Shown piece by piece: positions 7,066 to 14,546 of a stretch of 34,513 nucleotides of DNA. The stretch is from JASLBX01 sp036374175. GTDB lineage: Bacteria; Actinomycetota; Actinomycetes; Jiangellales; Jiangellaceae. The number at the start of each line of letters is the position of its first letter. The stretch's first letter is position 1. The translations under genes were made by a program, and so were the position numbers. The stretch covers positions 1 through 34,513 of the forward strand of contig DASUUH010000023.1 of the NCBI GenBank assembly GCA_036374175.1, given 5' to 3'. The notes below the pieces were generated by a model. The model searched no databases and had not been told where the DNA came from. It was given only the letters and a program-made list of their open reading frames with translations.

Positions 7066-7323
7066 GCCATCCACAACTTCACCGAGTGGCGCAGGCAGTA
7101 CCCCGCAGAAGTCCGCTACCACGTCCGACGGATCACAACAGGACAAGACCTGATCGTCGCGGAGATATCAGTTTCGTACGATTACGGTGCGCCGATGTTC
7201 GCGGTACAGATACTCGAGTTCCGTGATGACAAAGTCGCGCGCGAAAGGATTTACGTGATGGACGGATGGGCGGCGCCCGCGTGGCGCGCAGCCTGGCGCT
7301 CCGACACACCCGCGGAGCCGTAG
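7066..7323 (+). pseudogene. SnoaL-like (NTF2-fold) protein remnant, N-terminus missing
   Basis: The translation HNFTEWRRQYPAEVRYHVRR, then LIVAEISVSYDYGAPMFAVQ, ILEFRDDKVARERIYVMD and WAAPAWRAAWRSD is the C-terminal two-thirds of a small SnoaL/nuclear transport factor 2-like protein. The first 40-60 residues of the family, with the initial helix pair, are absent. Upstream, the frame enters hairpin element R and shows no start with a ribosome site. It is most likely a decayed gene whose 5' end was removed when element R arrived or rearranged. The stop is TAG 7321-7323. A possible GC hairpin follows at 7378-7399. Confidence 0.6.
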
Positions 7324-7490
7324 GAGTAAGAGTCCGTTACTGACCTTCCTGTGTGTCGTCAAGCTGCGAAAATCTCACCGGCGACGGCAAAGCCGCCGGC
7401 CGCAGGTAGCGACGCCTTCTGTACGAAACAATGTCAGAACCGGTTTTAATCAGGCCACGTTACACCCACCCATGGGCAGCACTTGAGGTC

Positions 7491-8909
7491 TCATCCGGAA
7501 AGCGATTGGTGGAATCGGAAGAATTGGTCGGGGTCGTACTTCGCCTTGATGTGCACAAGTCGACTGTGGTTCTTCCCGTAGTAGGCATGCGCCCAGTCTT
7601 GAAGATCGGGATCTGGGAAGTTGGGATACACGCCTCCCGTGCCCCATGGGTGTACGAGCTCCCACGACTGCCTTAGCCAATCTTGGGCGGACTTACGTCC
7701 TGTCGTGGTGGCATCGGGGTCCAGTGTGACCAGGTGTTGGACGATGAACAGCTCTTCGCGGTGAACGAAAGCAGTGGCACCCGGGGCCACCCGGTTATAC
7801 GCGCCGCCCCACGGCGTGAAGGTCACCTCCCGCGACTGGCCTCCGTTCAAACCGCGGGGAAGAACTTCTGCCAGTGCTGCGATCACCTCGCGCGGGAGCG
7901 AGCGCCTGAAGAACTCTGATTTGGTGAACAGCTGGCCGGCGGCTGATGGCGGCGGTGCAGGAGCCTCGTCACGCCAATCGTCCACCGGTCCAACCCCGTC
8001 GAGGTACCGCCGCGCCTCTCGGTAGGACACTTGCCGGCGAGATGCCGAGGCAGGGTCGACCCCCGCCCGCACGACGAGTTCATCGAGAAGTTCTGCGGCG
8101 TCGCCATCGCTGCCGATCATGGCGCCGAAGATGTCTGCTACGGGCGGCCGCTCGCCACCGTCAGTGACGCTCAACCGCAAGGTGGCGTCCAGCTCGTCGG
8201 GCCCGCTCGGTGCCCATTCCTGCCACGCCTGGATCAACCTTTCGGCGCAGGTGAGTGGCCACACTAAGTGGAAGATCGTGGTCGTCGGCACAGGGATGGT
8301 GCCGAAGCTGAAGGACGTGACAACTCCGAAGTTGCCGCCGCCGGCACCTCGCATCGCCCAGAACAAGTCCTCATTGTGATTCCGGTCGCACTCGACGACG
8401 TGACCGTCCGCGAGGACGACTTGCGCGCGTAGCAGATGGTCACAGGTGAGGCCGTGCTTCCGGCCGAGTATCCCGAGCCCGCCGCCGAGTGTGAGACCGG
8501 CGATCCCGACAGAGTGACTGGAGCCGGCAGGAAGAGTAAGGCCGTGCACCTGCAATGCGTCGTAGAGCCTGCCGAGACGTACGCCGGCGCCTACCGTTGC
8601 CACACTCTCCACGACCGACACGGCATCCATGGGCGTCACGTCGATGACCACCCCTTCGGTAGACGAACGCCCCGCAACGGAGTGCCCTCCACTTCGGATT
8701 GCCACCGGCAGGCCGTGCCGCCTCGCAAAGGCAATCGTCGCAGAAACGTCCGCCGGATTCCCGCAGAAGACGATCGCATCCGGTAGCACGTTCTGAAACC
8801 GGGCCATCTCAACCCTGCGTGCCACGCCATAGTCGGACGAGTCCGGCAGGACGACTCGGCCGTCAATCGCCCCCTGTAGTGCCTTCCACTCAGGAGCGCT
8901 ACGTGTCAT
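7491..8909 (-). CDS. FAD-linked oxidoreductase, berberine-bridge-enzyme type
   Basis: The 472-residue flavoprotein has a PCMH FAD-binding domain. IRSGGHSVAG (71-80) carries His76, the residue that binds FAD covalently in this family. PAGSSHSVGIAGLTLGGGLG (127-146) follows; bicovalent members have a Cys in this segment (PAGTCPTVG), replaced here by Ser. So one covalent bond is expected. The C-terminal BBE motif is YYGKNHSRLVHIKAKYDP, then QFFRFHQSL. Relatives oxidise sugars, alkaloid-like compounds or antibiotic intermediates with oxygen; the substrate here is unknown. The start ATG 8909 overlaps the sigma-factor stop (ATGA), so the two are co-translated. Oxygen-dependent turnover makes peroxide, which may relate to the SigR-like partner. 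Confidence 0.88.
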   Translation of the reverse strand: MTRSAPEWKALQGAIDGRVVLPDSSDYGVARRVEMARFQNVLPDAIVFCGNPADVSATIAFARRHGLPVAIRSGGHSVAGRSSTEGVVIDVTPMDAVSVVESVATVGAGVRLGRLYDALQVHGLTLPAGSSHSVGIAGLTLGGGLGILGRKHGLTCDHLLRAQVVLADGHVVECDRNHNEDLFWAMRGAGGGNFGVVTSFSFGTIPVPTTTIFHLVWPLTCAERLIQAWQEWAPSGPDELDATLRLSVTDGGERPPVADIFGAMIGSDGDAAELLDELVVRAGVDPASASRRQVSYREARRYLDGVGPVDDWRDEAPAPPPSAAGQLFTKSEFFRRSLPREVIAALAEVLPRGLNGGQSREVTFTPWGGAYNRVAPGATAFVHREELFIVQHLVTLDPDATTTGRKSAQDWLRQSWELVHPWGTGGVYPNFPDPDLQDWAHAYYGKNHSRLVHIKAKYDPDQFFRFHQSLSG

Positions 8910-9577
8910 GCCCTCAACCCCACCTTGCTGCGCCGGCCGGCCAGCAGCCGATGACGGGTACGCGGTAAATCACCCCAAAGCCGAATGCACAACTGTCGGT
9001 GACCGCTACGTAGCCGCGACTCCACAACGGCGGTCGGGATGCCCAAGATGTGGCCGATGTCCTCGTGGGAGAAGTTCTCAACGTCGGCAAGATGAACCAC
9101 GATCCGCAGGTCGTACGGAATCGACTGCAGCGCCGCTCGGACCTCGCCGACGCACAAGTGGGCCTGCGCACTGGTGGTGAGCTCGGCTAGCTGGCGGAGT
9201 GCGCCGCCCTGTTTCCGGTGGGCTTCGACGAAGGTAGCGGTGAGGATCCGGTACAGCCAAACCCTGAAATCCGTTCCCGGTGCGACCTCATGGAATTTGA
9301 CATAGGCACTGGCGAAGACGTCCTGCACCAAGGTTTCGGCGTCTGTAGGTTCACCTGTCATGCACAACGCGGTGCAGTAGATCCGGTCCAGATGCGGCAG
9401 TGCGTCGCGCTCGAACGATCCGATGGGTTGCGGGGCGGCCGCCACGACTGGATTGGCTTGCAGCGCCGGTTGCTCCTGGCTCGGCAGGTCGCAATACGAC
9501 GTCGGCCCGGTGGAGAGGCTTGTCGCCGGTGAGGTTCTTCTCGAGGCTTCGGCCACACGGATACGAACGCGCTTCAC
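8906..9577 (-). CDS. ECF sigma factor, SigR/SigH-like
   Basis: A 223-residue sigma-70 family factor. Region 2 is FERDALPHLDRIYCTALCMT through FRVWLYRILTATFVEAHRKQ (about residues 54-123), very like the SigR/SigH thiol-stress group. Region 4 is VRAALQSIPYDLRIVVHLAD then VENFSHEDIGHILGIPTAVV (about 144-183). About 50 N-terminal residues are unlike SigR and low in complexity. The start is GTG 9577 with GGGAGGAG upstream. Classical SigR is followed by its zinc anti-sigma RsrA; no such gene is present. Instead the next gene, overlapping by ATGA, is a flavin oxidoreductase. Several catalytic-core positions differ from SigR (LCMTGEP for the usual LRMTRNP), so promoter choice may have diverged. Confidence 0.85.
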   Translation of the reverse strand: MKRVRIRVAEASRRTSPATSLSTGPTSYCDLPSQEQPALQANPVVAAAPQPIGSFERDALPHLDRIYCTALCMTGEPTDAETLVQDVFASAYVKFHEVAPGTDFRVWLYRILTATFVEAHRKQGGALRQLAELTTSAQAHLCVGEVRAALQSIPYDLRIVVHLADVENFSHEDIGHILGIPTAVVESRLRSGHRQLCIRLWGDLPRTRHRLLAGRRSKVGLRA

Positions 9578-9636
9578 GTGTCAACTCCTCCCAAACCAGT
9601 CGGTTGTTGCTTCTCCCGGGTACCGTCCGTTTTGGT

Positions 9637-9690
9637 GCTGACGCGGCGCCGGACGGGGCAGTGGTGGATTCTCAACGGCGCCGCGTCAGC
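9637..9690. repeat. 14-bp perfect inverted repeat upstream of the sigma factor gene
   Basis: GCTGACGCGGCGCC (9637-9650) and GGCGCCGCGTCAGC (9677-9690) are exact reverse complements separated by 26 bases. The structure sits about 60-115 bases upstream of the sigma-factor start. It could be a hairpin terminator for transcription entering from upstream, or the trace of an excised element. There is no flanking target duplication that I can see and no U-tract. Confidence 0.55.
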
Positions 9691-9925
9691 GGTCTCGTCG
9701 TGGCAACCCGGCATACGCGACGGACGGCGCACTGCGCCGCCTTACCGGGCTGCTTGCCATGTGTTGCGCCTCGATCGCACGCCCTTTCACGATCGCGGGG
9801 CGCACAAATTCGGTCATGAGGGCGGGTGGGCTTTCGTGTTCGCTTGACGGTGGTGGTCTAGCAGTACGACGAGACAGCCGGCGCGAATGTGACGTGGGCG
9901 GGCTCAGCCATCCATCCCGCGCCGT

Positions 9926-10012
9926 CTAGAACGCGATACCAACTCGGAGGCACTCACTATCGGCCTGAGGTCCGCGCAACGGGTTGGAGAAGGCGATCAC
10001 CTTGTAGCCGTC
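9926..10012 (-). pseudogene. Possible alpha/beta hydrolase remnant
   Basis: The minus strand reads DGYKVIAFSNPLRGPQADSE before a stop at 9926-9928. The string GY-VIA-NPLRG---D is characteristic of small actinobacterial alpha/beta hydrolases, just after their first strand. Only about 25 residues remain, without start, nucleophile elbow or catalytic His, so this would be a fossil. The match is short and could be chance. Confidence 0.3.
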
Positions 10013-10078
10013 TGATAAATCGGCCTGCCTCGCCTAGCCCGCCGGCCGGTGCCTGGCCCGGCAGCAGGCCTGAGTCGG

Positions 10079-10591
10079 TCATTCGGATTCGTAAGGCAGC
10101 AGGAGCTGCTTCAGCGCTTGTGCGACCTGGTCGCGCTCGCGTTGGTCCAGCGGCTGCAGAAACACTTCGTCTGCGGCGATGACCGCTTGGAGGGCTTGCT
10201 CGGCAACCCGCTCGCCCCGCGCGGTCAACCGCACCCGCACGCCTCGGCCGTCTGCAGGGTCGGGGGTCCGCCGGATCAGCCCGGCGCGCTGCAGCCGGTC
10301 CAGCCGTGCGGTCATCGCCCCTGTGGTGATCAGCGACGACGCGGCCAGGTCGCTGGGCTTGCTGCCGCCTTGTGCCTCGCCGCGTCGGCGCAGCGTGTTG
10401 AGCACGTCGAAGTCCCCAAAGCTCAAGCCCAACGGCTGCAGTGCCGCGACCAGGTCCCGCTTGCAGTGCTCGGCGCACAGCAGCAGGCGCCCGACGACCT
10501 GCAACGGGCGGGCGTCGACCCGAGGGTCGCGGCGGGCCCAGGCCTGGACGATCCGGTCGATGGAGTCGGTTCCCATGGCGGCAGCCAGCAT
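10079..10591 (-). CDS. MarR-family transcriptional regulator
   Basis: The protein is up to 170 residues. LSFGDFDVLNTLRRRGEAQG begins the DNA-binding domain. The recognition region is KPSDLAASSLITTGAMTARL, and the beta-wing is IRRTPDPADGRGVRVRLTARG (residues about 105-125), with the DGRxxxVxLT signature of MarR proteins. Start candidates are ATG 10591 (which touches the operator) and ATG 10576; neither has a Shine-Dalgarno, so a leaderless message is possible. It is divergent from the DUF6506 gene, with two tandem palindromes between them that it probably binds, repressing both directions. Confidence 0.88.
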   Translation of the reverse strand: MLAAAMGTDSIDRIVQAWARRDPRVDARPLQVVGRLLLCAEHCKRDLVAALQPLGLSFGDFDVLNTLRRRGEAQGGSKPSDLAASSLITTGAMTARLDRLQRAGLIRRTPDPADGRGVRVRLTARGERVAEQALQAVIAADEVFLQPLDQRERDQVAQALKQLLLPYESE

Positions 10592-10629
10592 AGCTTGGTG
10601 CTAAGCTAAAGTAGCTTAATACCAAGCTA
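10591..10629. promoter_or_regulatory. Tandem double operator, probably for MarR
   Basis: Two 18-bp sites, TAGCTTGGTGCTAAGCTA (10591-10608) and TAGCTTAATACCAAGCTA (10612-10629), are separated by 3 bases. Each has TAGCTT/AAGCTA arms six bases apart, and the outer halves TAGCTTGGT and ACCAAGCTA also mirror each other across the whole 39 bp. The site is AT-rich in a GC-rich background, lies between the divergent genes and covers or abuts the MarR start. Confidence 0.75.
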
Positions 10630-10649
10630 CATGAAGGGAGCTGGCTGCC

Positions 10650-10964
10650 ATGACGTTCAACAGCTGGGGTTTTATCTATCTCGGCCTTGGCAATGAGGAT
10701 CCGGCAGTTGACAGGGCCGTGATCCAGCGTGGGGGTCTCACCACGACTATCGTGGCCGTGCCTGACCGGGAGGCGGCGGTGCAGGTCGCCGTCGAGCTGG
10801 TCGAGGGCGGCGCGCAGTCGATCGAGCTGTGCGGCGCCTTCGGACCGACGACCACAGCCCTGGTGCTGCAGGCGGTCGGTGATAGGGCTCCCGTCGGCTC
10901 GGTCACCTACGGGATGGAGTCCATCCCAGCCCTGGCCGCATTGTTCGCTCCTGCAACGGCATGA
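10650..10964 (+). CDS. DUF6506 family protein
   Basis: A 104-residue cytoplasmic protein: WGFIYLGLGNEDPAVDRAVI, then TTTIVAVPDREAAVQVAVEL, VEGGAQSIELCGAFGPTTTA and GDRAPVGSVTYGMESIPAL. This matches the small family I know as DUF6506, with its conserved IELCGxFGPxxT segment and no assigned function. AGGGAG lies 10 bases before the ATG. Control by the adjacent MarR repressor through the double operator is likely, which suggests a role in handling a small aromatic or stress compound. The single Cys in IELCGAFG may be functional, but that is speculation. Confidence 0.72.
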   Translation: MTFNSWGFIYLGLGNEDPAVDRAVIQRGGLTTTIVAVPDREAAVQVAVELVEGGAQSIELCGAFGPTTTALVLQAVGDRAPVGSVTYGMESIPALAALFAPATA

Positions 10965-11071
10965 CCGTGACCCTGGGCGCGGCGATTACGTACGCAGTCA
11001 CAGGGATCTGACCAAGTACCAGGACAAACTGTTGATCGCGGAGATCAGCCATAGGGTGGGGCCGGACCGCC

Positions 11072-11087
11072 CCGAGGCTTGCCTCGG
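11072..11087. terminator. Short hairpin between convergent genes
   Basis: CCGAGGC-TT-GCCTCGG is a perfect 7-bp stem with a 2-base loop in the middle of the 243-bp space between the DUF6506 gene and the HD-domain gene, which converge here. No U-run follows on either strand. The rest of the space shows no gene. Confidence 0.45.
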
Positions 11088-11207
11088 TGGTCAGCCAGCG
11101 CAGCCCGCAGCTTGGGTCCTTCGTTGTGTGCGATCGCTGACGGAGTGCATCGGGTAGAGCTCCTGGCGCATCGGGTCGAGGTCACCTTTGCCGGTTCGAC
11201 TGGGCTC

Positions 11208-11810
11208 CTATTCCCAGGAACCGGGCGAAGGCTGGCTGAGAACAGATGCGTTCAGCCGTTCCAGGAGGCCGGCTTCGACGAGCTGCGCGGCCCTGCTCTT
11301 GGGTTTTTGCCGGGCCTGGGACGCGAACGCCTTGCCGAAGCCGGCGGTGAAGTCCAGCCGCGGGTAGCTGGAGAGGATCTGGGTGATGATCGTCGTGGGC
11401 AGCTCATCGAGCCTGCTTCCGGTCACATCCACTGCGGTGGCGTGCCAGAGGAGGTATGCCTCGGCGCCGTGGTCGAGAGTGACGTTGGGCGCGACATGAA
11501 GCACAATCGCCTGCTCGGCGACCGCCGACCATCTCGCGGGCCATCCGTGCCCGTGGGCGAACTCGTGGGCTGCGGTCGCCGAGTCGTGCTCGAATGGTGC
11601 GCCGGTGTCGAACTGCGGGACCAGTCCGAGGTCGTGGAGGGCAGCTGAGACGAACAGGAGCTCGGCGTCGAAGGCGAGCTTCTCCACCTCGGCAAGCGCG
11701 GCGCCCCATAGGTACCTGCGCAGGCAGTGGTTTACGAGGAAGGGTGCGCACGTGCCACGCAGGAGCCTGTCGGCGTGTCGGGCGATCTCGGAGTCGGGCA
11801 TCGGCTTCAT
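11208..11810 (-). CDS. HD-domain protein (possible metal-dependent hydrolase)
   Basis: The 200-residue product carries the HD metal-site pattern. H-NHCLR occurs early (FLVNHCLRRYLW, about 24-35), followed by FVSAALHDLGL (His-Asp at about 58-59) and then H and D positions in SATAAHEFAHGHGW and AVDVTGSRLDELP. The order and spacing resemble the cyanamide hydratase-like branch of HD proteins. A precise reaction cannot be given. ATG 11810 has GGAGAAG just upstream. It lies 17 bases after the HxlR gene and is surely co-transcribed with it. Confidence 0.75.
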   Translation of the reverse strand: MKPMPDSEIARHADRLLRGTCAPFLVNHCLRRYLWGAALAEVEKLAFDAELLFVSAALHDLGLVPQFDTGAPFEHDSATAAHEFAHGHGWPARWSAVAEQAIVLHVAPNVTLDHGAEAYLLWHATAVDVTGSRLDELPTTIITQILSSYPRLDFTAGFGKAFASQARQKPKSRAAQLVEAGLLERLNASVLSQPSPGSWE

Positions 11811-11827
11811 GGCTTCTCCAGGGTGAG

Positions 11828-12160
11828 TCAGGCTCTCGGGCGCCAGGTCGAGGCCCAGGCATCGAGCGGCAGCAGAAGACTCAACAGCGCCTTGCCTTGG
11901 TCCGTCAGGGTGTATCCGCCGCTGGCGTGCGTGACGATGCCTGCCTCCCCAAGCTCGCGGAGTCTTTCAGCAAGCACGCTCGAGGAGACACCGTCGCAGT
12001 GTGCTTGCAGCTCACGGAAGGTTGGTCCCGGACTCGCCCTCAGTTCCCAGATGACTCTCAGTGCCCATCGACGTCCCAACAGGTCGAGTAGAGCCGTGAT
12101 CGGGCGGCCCGATGTGGAGCCACGCACCTGGCGGCCGGGCAGTGGTGTCGGTCTCGGCAT
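11828..12160 (-). CDS. HxlR-family transcriptional regulator
   Basis: A 110-residue winged-helix regulator: ALLDLLGRRWALRVIWELRA (about 23-42), FRELQAHCDGVSSSVLAERL (about 48-67), LGEAGIVTHASGGYTLTDQG (about 70-89). Several HxlR proteins sense quinones, diamide or aldehydes through cysteine; the one Cys here (HCDG) is in the DNA-binding helix region. I chose ATG 12160, which has GGAAAGGAAAG upstream, over ATG 12187, which has no ribosome site. It is divergent from the carboxymuconolactone decarboxylase/monooxygenase genes and leads the HD-domain gene, so it probably controls both sides. Confidence 0.85.
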   Translation of the reverse strand: MPRPTPLPGRQVRGSTSGRPITALLDLLGRRWALRVIWELRASPGPTFRELQAHCDGVSSSVLAERLRELGEAGIVTHASGGYTLTDQGKALLSLLLPLDAWASTWRPRA

Positions 12161-12201
12161 ACGCGCTTTCCTTTCCGAAGCACTCATGGTAGCGTCTCAG
12201 T

Positions 12202-12764
12202 ATGCCTCTAGAACAGAAGCAGCCTAGGTTGGAGCCTCTGGAGCCGCCGTTCGACCCTGAGGTGAGCGCGGCTTTGGCGCCCTTCGGGCCTCCCATCGCG
12301 CTGTTCCGGGTGTTTGCCCGCCGGCCTGAACTCGCGCGTGCAATCGCGGCGTGGGGTGGCTACTACCTTTCCGCAAAGTCGGCGCTCCACCCTCGCTTGC
12401 GCGAGATCGTGATCGACCGGACCACTGCGCTGTGTGGCGCGGACTATGAATGGGGCGTCACATCGCCGTTTTCGCGGACAAAGTCGCGCTCACCCGTGAG
12501 CAGGTCCGGTCACTGGGTGCCGGCCGGCCCTCCGATGCGTGCTGGGTTGAGCCCGCTGAACGGGCCGCCCTTCGCGCTGTCGACGAACTTCACTCCACCT
12601 ACGACCTCGCCGACGAGACCTGGGCCGAACTCGTCGCCGCAATCGGGGCCGATGGGGCCCTCGAACTCCTGCTCGTCTGCGGCTGGTACCACGCGATCTC
12701 CTTCGCGGTGAAGGCCCTCCGCCTGCCCCTCGAGCCGCGCACCCGACCGATCGGCATGTCGTGA
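12202..12764 (+). pseudogene. Carboxymuconolactone decarboxylase family gene with one frameshift
   Basis: The first frame (from ATG 12202) gives PLEQKQPRLEPLEPPFDPEV through LREIVIDRTTALCGADYEWG and then leaves the family. A second frame from about 12459 continues HIAVFADKVALTREQVRSLG to the stop at 12762-12764. Joined, they form a normal 187-residue CMD/AhpD-like protein. The Cys of ALCGADYEW and the His of the next residues form the proton-relay motif. One missing base between 12456 and 12459 explains the break. Everything else looks intact, so this is either a very recent mutation or a sequence error. The next gene overlaps its stop (GTGA), as expected of a working operon. Confidence 0.75.
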
Positions 12765-13048
12765 TCACGGTTATCGCCCACTACCGGACGACACCCGAGG
12801 CCGCCGATGATGTGCAACGGCTGCTGGCCCAGCACGCGCGGGTGAGCGAAACAGAGCCAGGCTGCCAGTGCTTCCTGGTCCACCAGGGCACAGACGACGC
12901 CGCACGCTTCGCGCTCTACGAGGTATACGACAATTTCGAAGCCTTCGAGGACCATCGCAACAGCGCTCACTTCCGAGTCAACATCGAACAGACCCTCGTT
13001 CCGCTGCTCCTCGAAAGAGAGTGGCGGGTATACGGCCCAGCGTTCTAG
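12761..13048 (+). CDS. Antibiotic biosynthesis monooxygenase (ABM) domain protein
   Basis: A 95-residue single-domain ABM protein: ITVIAHYRTTPEAADDVQRL, EPGCQCFLVHQGTDDAARF, ALYEVYDNFEAFEDHRNSAH and FRVNIEQTLVPLL. The EVYxNxEAFxxHxxSxHF pattern is that of YgiN-like cofactor-free quinol monooxygenases, which oxidise quinols or polycyclic aromatics. The GTG start overlaps the preceding stop. Together with the CMD protein and the HxlR regulator, this suggests a quinone or electrophile detoxification unit. Confidence 0.82.
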   Translation: MITVIAHYRTTPEAADDVQRLLAQHARVSETEPGCQCFLVHQGTDDAARFALYEVYDNFEAFEDHRNSAHFRVNIEQTLVPLLLEREWRVYGPAF

Positions 13049-13081
13049 CCTCCACCGGTCACGCCCCACGAAGTCACGCTA

Positions 13082-13100
13082 GACATTGTCTGACAATGTC
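13082..13100. promoter_or_regulatory. 19-bp palindrome upstream of the OsmC remnant
   Basis: GACATTGTCTGACAATGTC is perfect (9 + 1 + 9). Its core TTGTCTGACAA resembles sites of FadR-type GntR regulators. It ends 17 bases before the ATG of the OsmC-like remnant, so it was probably that gene's operator. No GntR gene is in the window; the cognate regulator, if any, is elsewhere. Confidence 0.55.
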
Positions 13101-13116
13101 AGTTAGACTACCTCGC

Positions 13117-13409
13117 ATGACGCGATCCCATCGGTATGAGGTTTGGACTGAATGGATCGGCGCCGGTTCGGCTGGCACGACCAACTACCGGGCCTACGAG
13201 CGTTCGCATGTGTCGCGAGTTCCGGGTCGCCCCGCGAGCTGCTGGGGTCCTCCGATCCCGCGTTCTGAGGCGATTCCAACCGCTGGAACCCGGAGCTACT
13301 GGTGGCGGCGGCCGCCGATGCGGCACAAATCGCGTCCGCCCATGTCAGATCCACTCTTGACGCGGTGACGCCCACGCCGCCCACGTTCAAGACTCAGCCC
13401 GATTCGTAA
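13117..13409 (+). pseudogene. OsmC-family peroxiredoxin remnant
   Basis: ATG 13117 opens MTRSHRYEVWTEWIGAGSAG, TTNYRAYERSHVSRVPGRP, an OsmC/Ohr-like N-terminus. After a 1-base loss near 13235 the family pattern continues in another frame: ELLGSSDPAF, an in-frame stop TGA at 13266-13268, then GDSNRWNPELLVAAAADAAQ. The usual LSQCHM active-site Cys segment and the whole C-terminal half, with the second Cys, are gone. Three lesions mean a dead gene, unlike the single-lesion CMD gene. The remaining space to 13549 holds no other gene I can support. Confidence 0.68.
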
Positions 13410-13549
13410 CGGCCCGCCATGCGATCAAACGCCCAGAGTCCCAGGCTTTACGTACCGGGTTCGCGATCACGCCGACGTCAGTGATGTGGTGGCAGCTGTC
13501 AGCCCGACGCATACCAATGACGCGGCAGCGTCAGGAAAGGAAGGTGCGC

Positions 13550-14308
13550 ATGAACATTGCGGTCGCAGGTGGCACGGGACTAGTCGGCCGAGCCGTCGTC
13601 ACGCAGCTACAACGGCTGGGCCATCAGCCTGTGATCTTCTCTCGACGACACGGCATCGACCTCACGTCGACGTCAACTGGCGACCTTGCCGCCTCACTGG
13701 ACGACGTGCACGCGGTCATCGACGTGACGAACACGCCAAGCGCAGATCCCCACGACGCCCGGCGATTCTTCGGCACGGTCGCCCGACGGCTTGTCGAGGC
13801 TGGCCGACAAGCGGGTGTTCGGCGACACGTTCTTCTCTCCATCCTGGGAATCGACCGGGTCAAGGGGAACGCACATTACGCCGGAAAGCGGCTCCAGGAA
13901 GAACTGGTCAGCGAGCAGACGCCGGACGCGGTAATTGTGCGGGCGGCACCTTTCCATGACTTCGCCGCCATGGTGGTCGGTTGGACCAGGCGAGCCGGCA
14001 CGACAATCGTTCCGCCTCTGCTTGTGCAACCGGTCGATGTCACCGAGGTAGCCAAGGAACTCGTCGACGCGGCAACAATCGAGACCTCGCCCGGGCGCAT
14101 CGACCTGGCCGGCCCTCGCCCCGAGGACCTCGTCGACATGGCGCGTCGGACCCTGCAAGCGCGTGGAGAGAAACTTGACCTGGTGCCCTCATGGCAAGGA
14201 CCGCTGGGCGTGGATATGGCCGGCGAGGTGCTGCTCCCAGGGCCGGGCGCCCGCATCGGGTCGAAGACCTTCGACGAGTGGCTTGCCGACCAAGCCGCAT
14301 TCGGTTAG
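13550..14308 (+). CDS. NAD(P)-binding protein, NmrA/SDR-type
   Basis: A 252-residue atypical short-chain dehydrogenase-like protein. The Rossmann motif is IAVAGGTGLVGRAVV (residues 3-17, GxxGxxG form), followed by VHAVIDVTNTPSADPHDARR and VRRHVLLSILGIDRVKGNAH YAGKR, with YxxxK as in extended SDRs. It resembles NmrA-like or NADH-binding proteins whose substrates are often unknown. ATG 13550 has AGGAAAGGAAGG upstream; a longer frame from 13481 has no ribosome site. The next gene is 238 bases downstream. That spacer shows only a weak inverted repeat (GAACG/CGTTC near 14350). Confidence 0.82.
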   Translation: MNIAVAGGTGLVGRAVVTQLQRLGHQPVIFSRRHGIDLTSTSTGDLAASLDDVHAVIDVTNTPSADPHDARRFFGTVARRLVEAGRQAGVRRHVLLSILGIDRVKGNAHYAGKRLQEELVSEQTPDAVIVRAAPFHDFAAMVVGWTRRAGTTIVPPLLVQPVDVTEVAKELVDAATIETSPGRIDLAGPRPEDLVDMARRTLQARGEKLDLVPSWQGPLGVDMAGEVLLPGPGARIGSKTFDEWLADQAAFG

Positions 14309-14546
14309 CGATCCTGTGACGACAGGAGTCCAAAGCAGCGGTCCCCAAGAACGCGATCGTTCCCGAGGATTCGGCGGTCAACAGTCATAAACCGTCGACC
14401 AAGCGGTCATCGAGCCTGGCCGCTCAAGATCAAGTGTTCGAAGTAGACGAGACTGGGTCTAGCGATCGGAGCGTGGTCTTCTGGAATTTGACCGACGCTC
14501 ACGAATCGGCGGAGCTCGGTCGCCGATTACACACGGAGGCACTCAG

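Larger units (their letters stand above)
9578..10078. other. 500-bp stretch without an intact gene
   Basis: This lies between the divergent end regions of the sigma-factor gene and the MarR gene. It contains a long inverted repeat (9637-9690) and a short remnant resembling an alpha/beta hydrolase (9926-10012, minus). No intact coding frame with a ribosome site is seen. The part nearest 9578 should hold the sigma-factor promoter. A GGGAG...GTT pair upstream of the GTG start resembles a SigR-type promoter, but its spacing is too short to call. Confidence 0.45.

Noticed and set aside
9578..9640. SigR-type promoter (GGGAG...GTT) before the sigma factor
   Set aside because: The spacing between the two elements is about three bases too short and the GTT would lie very close to the start codon.
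9637..9690. Inverted repeat as insertion-sequence ends
   Set aside because: Only 26 bases lie between the arms, no transposase remnant is recognisable nearby and no target-site duplication is visible.
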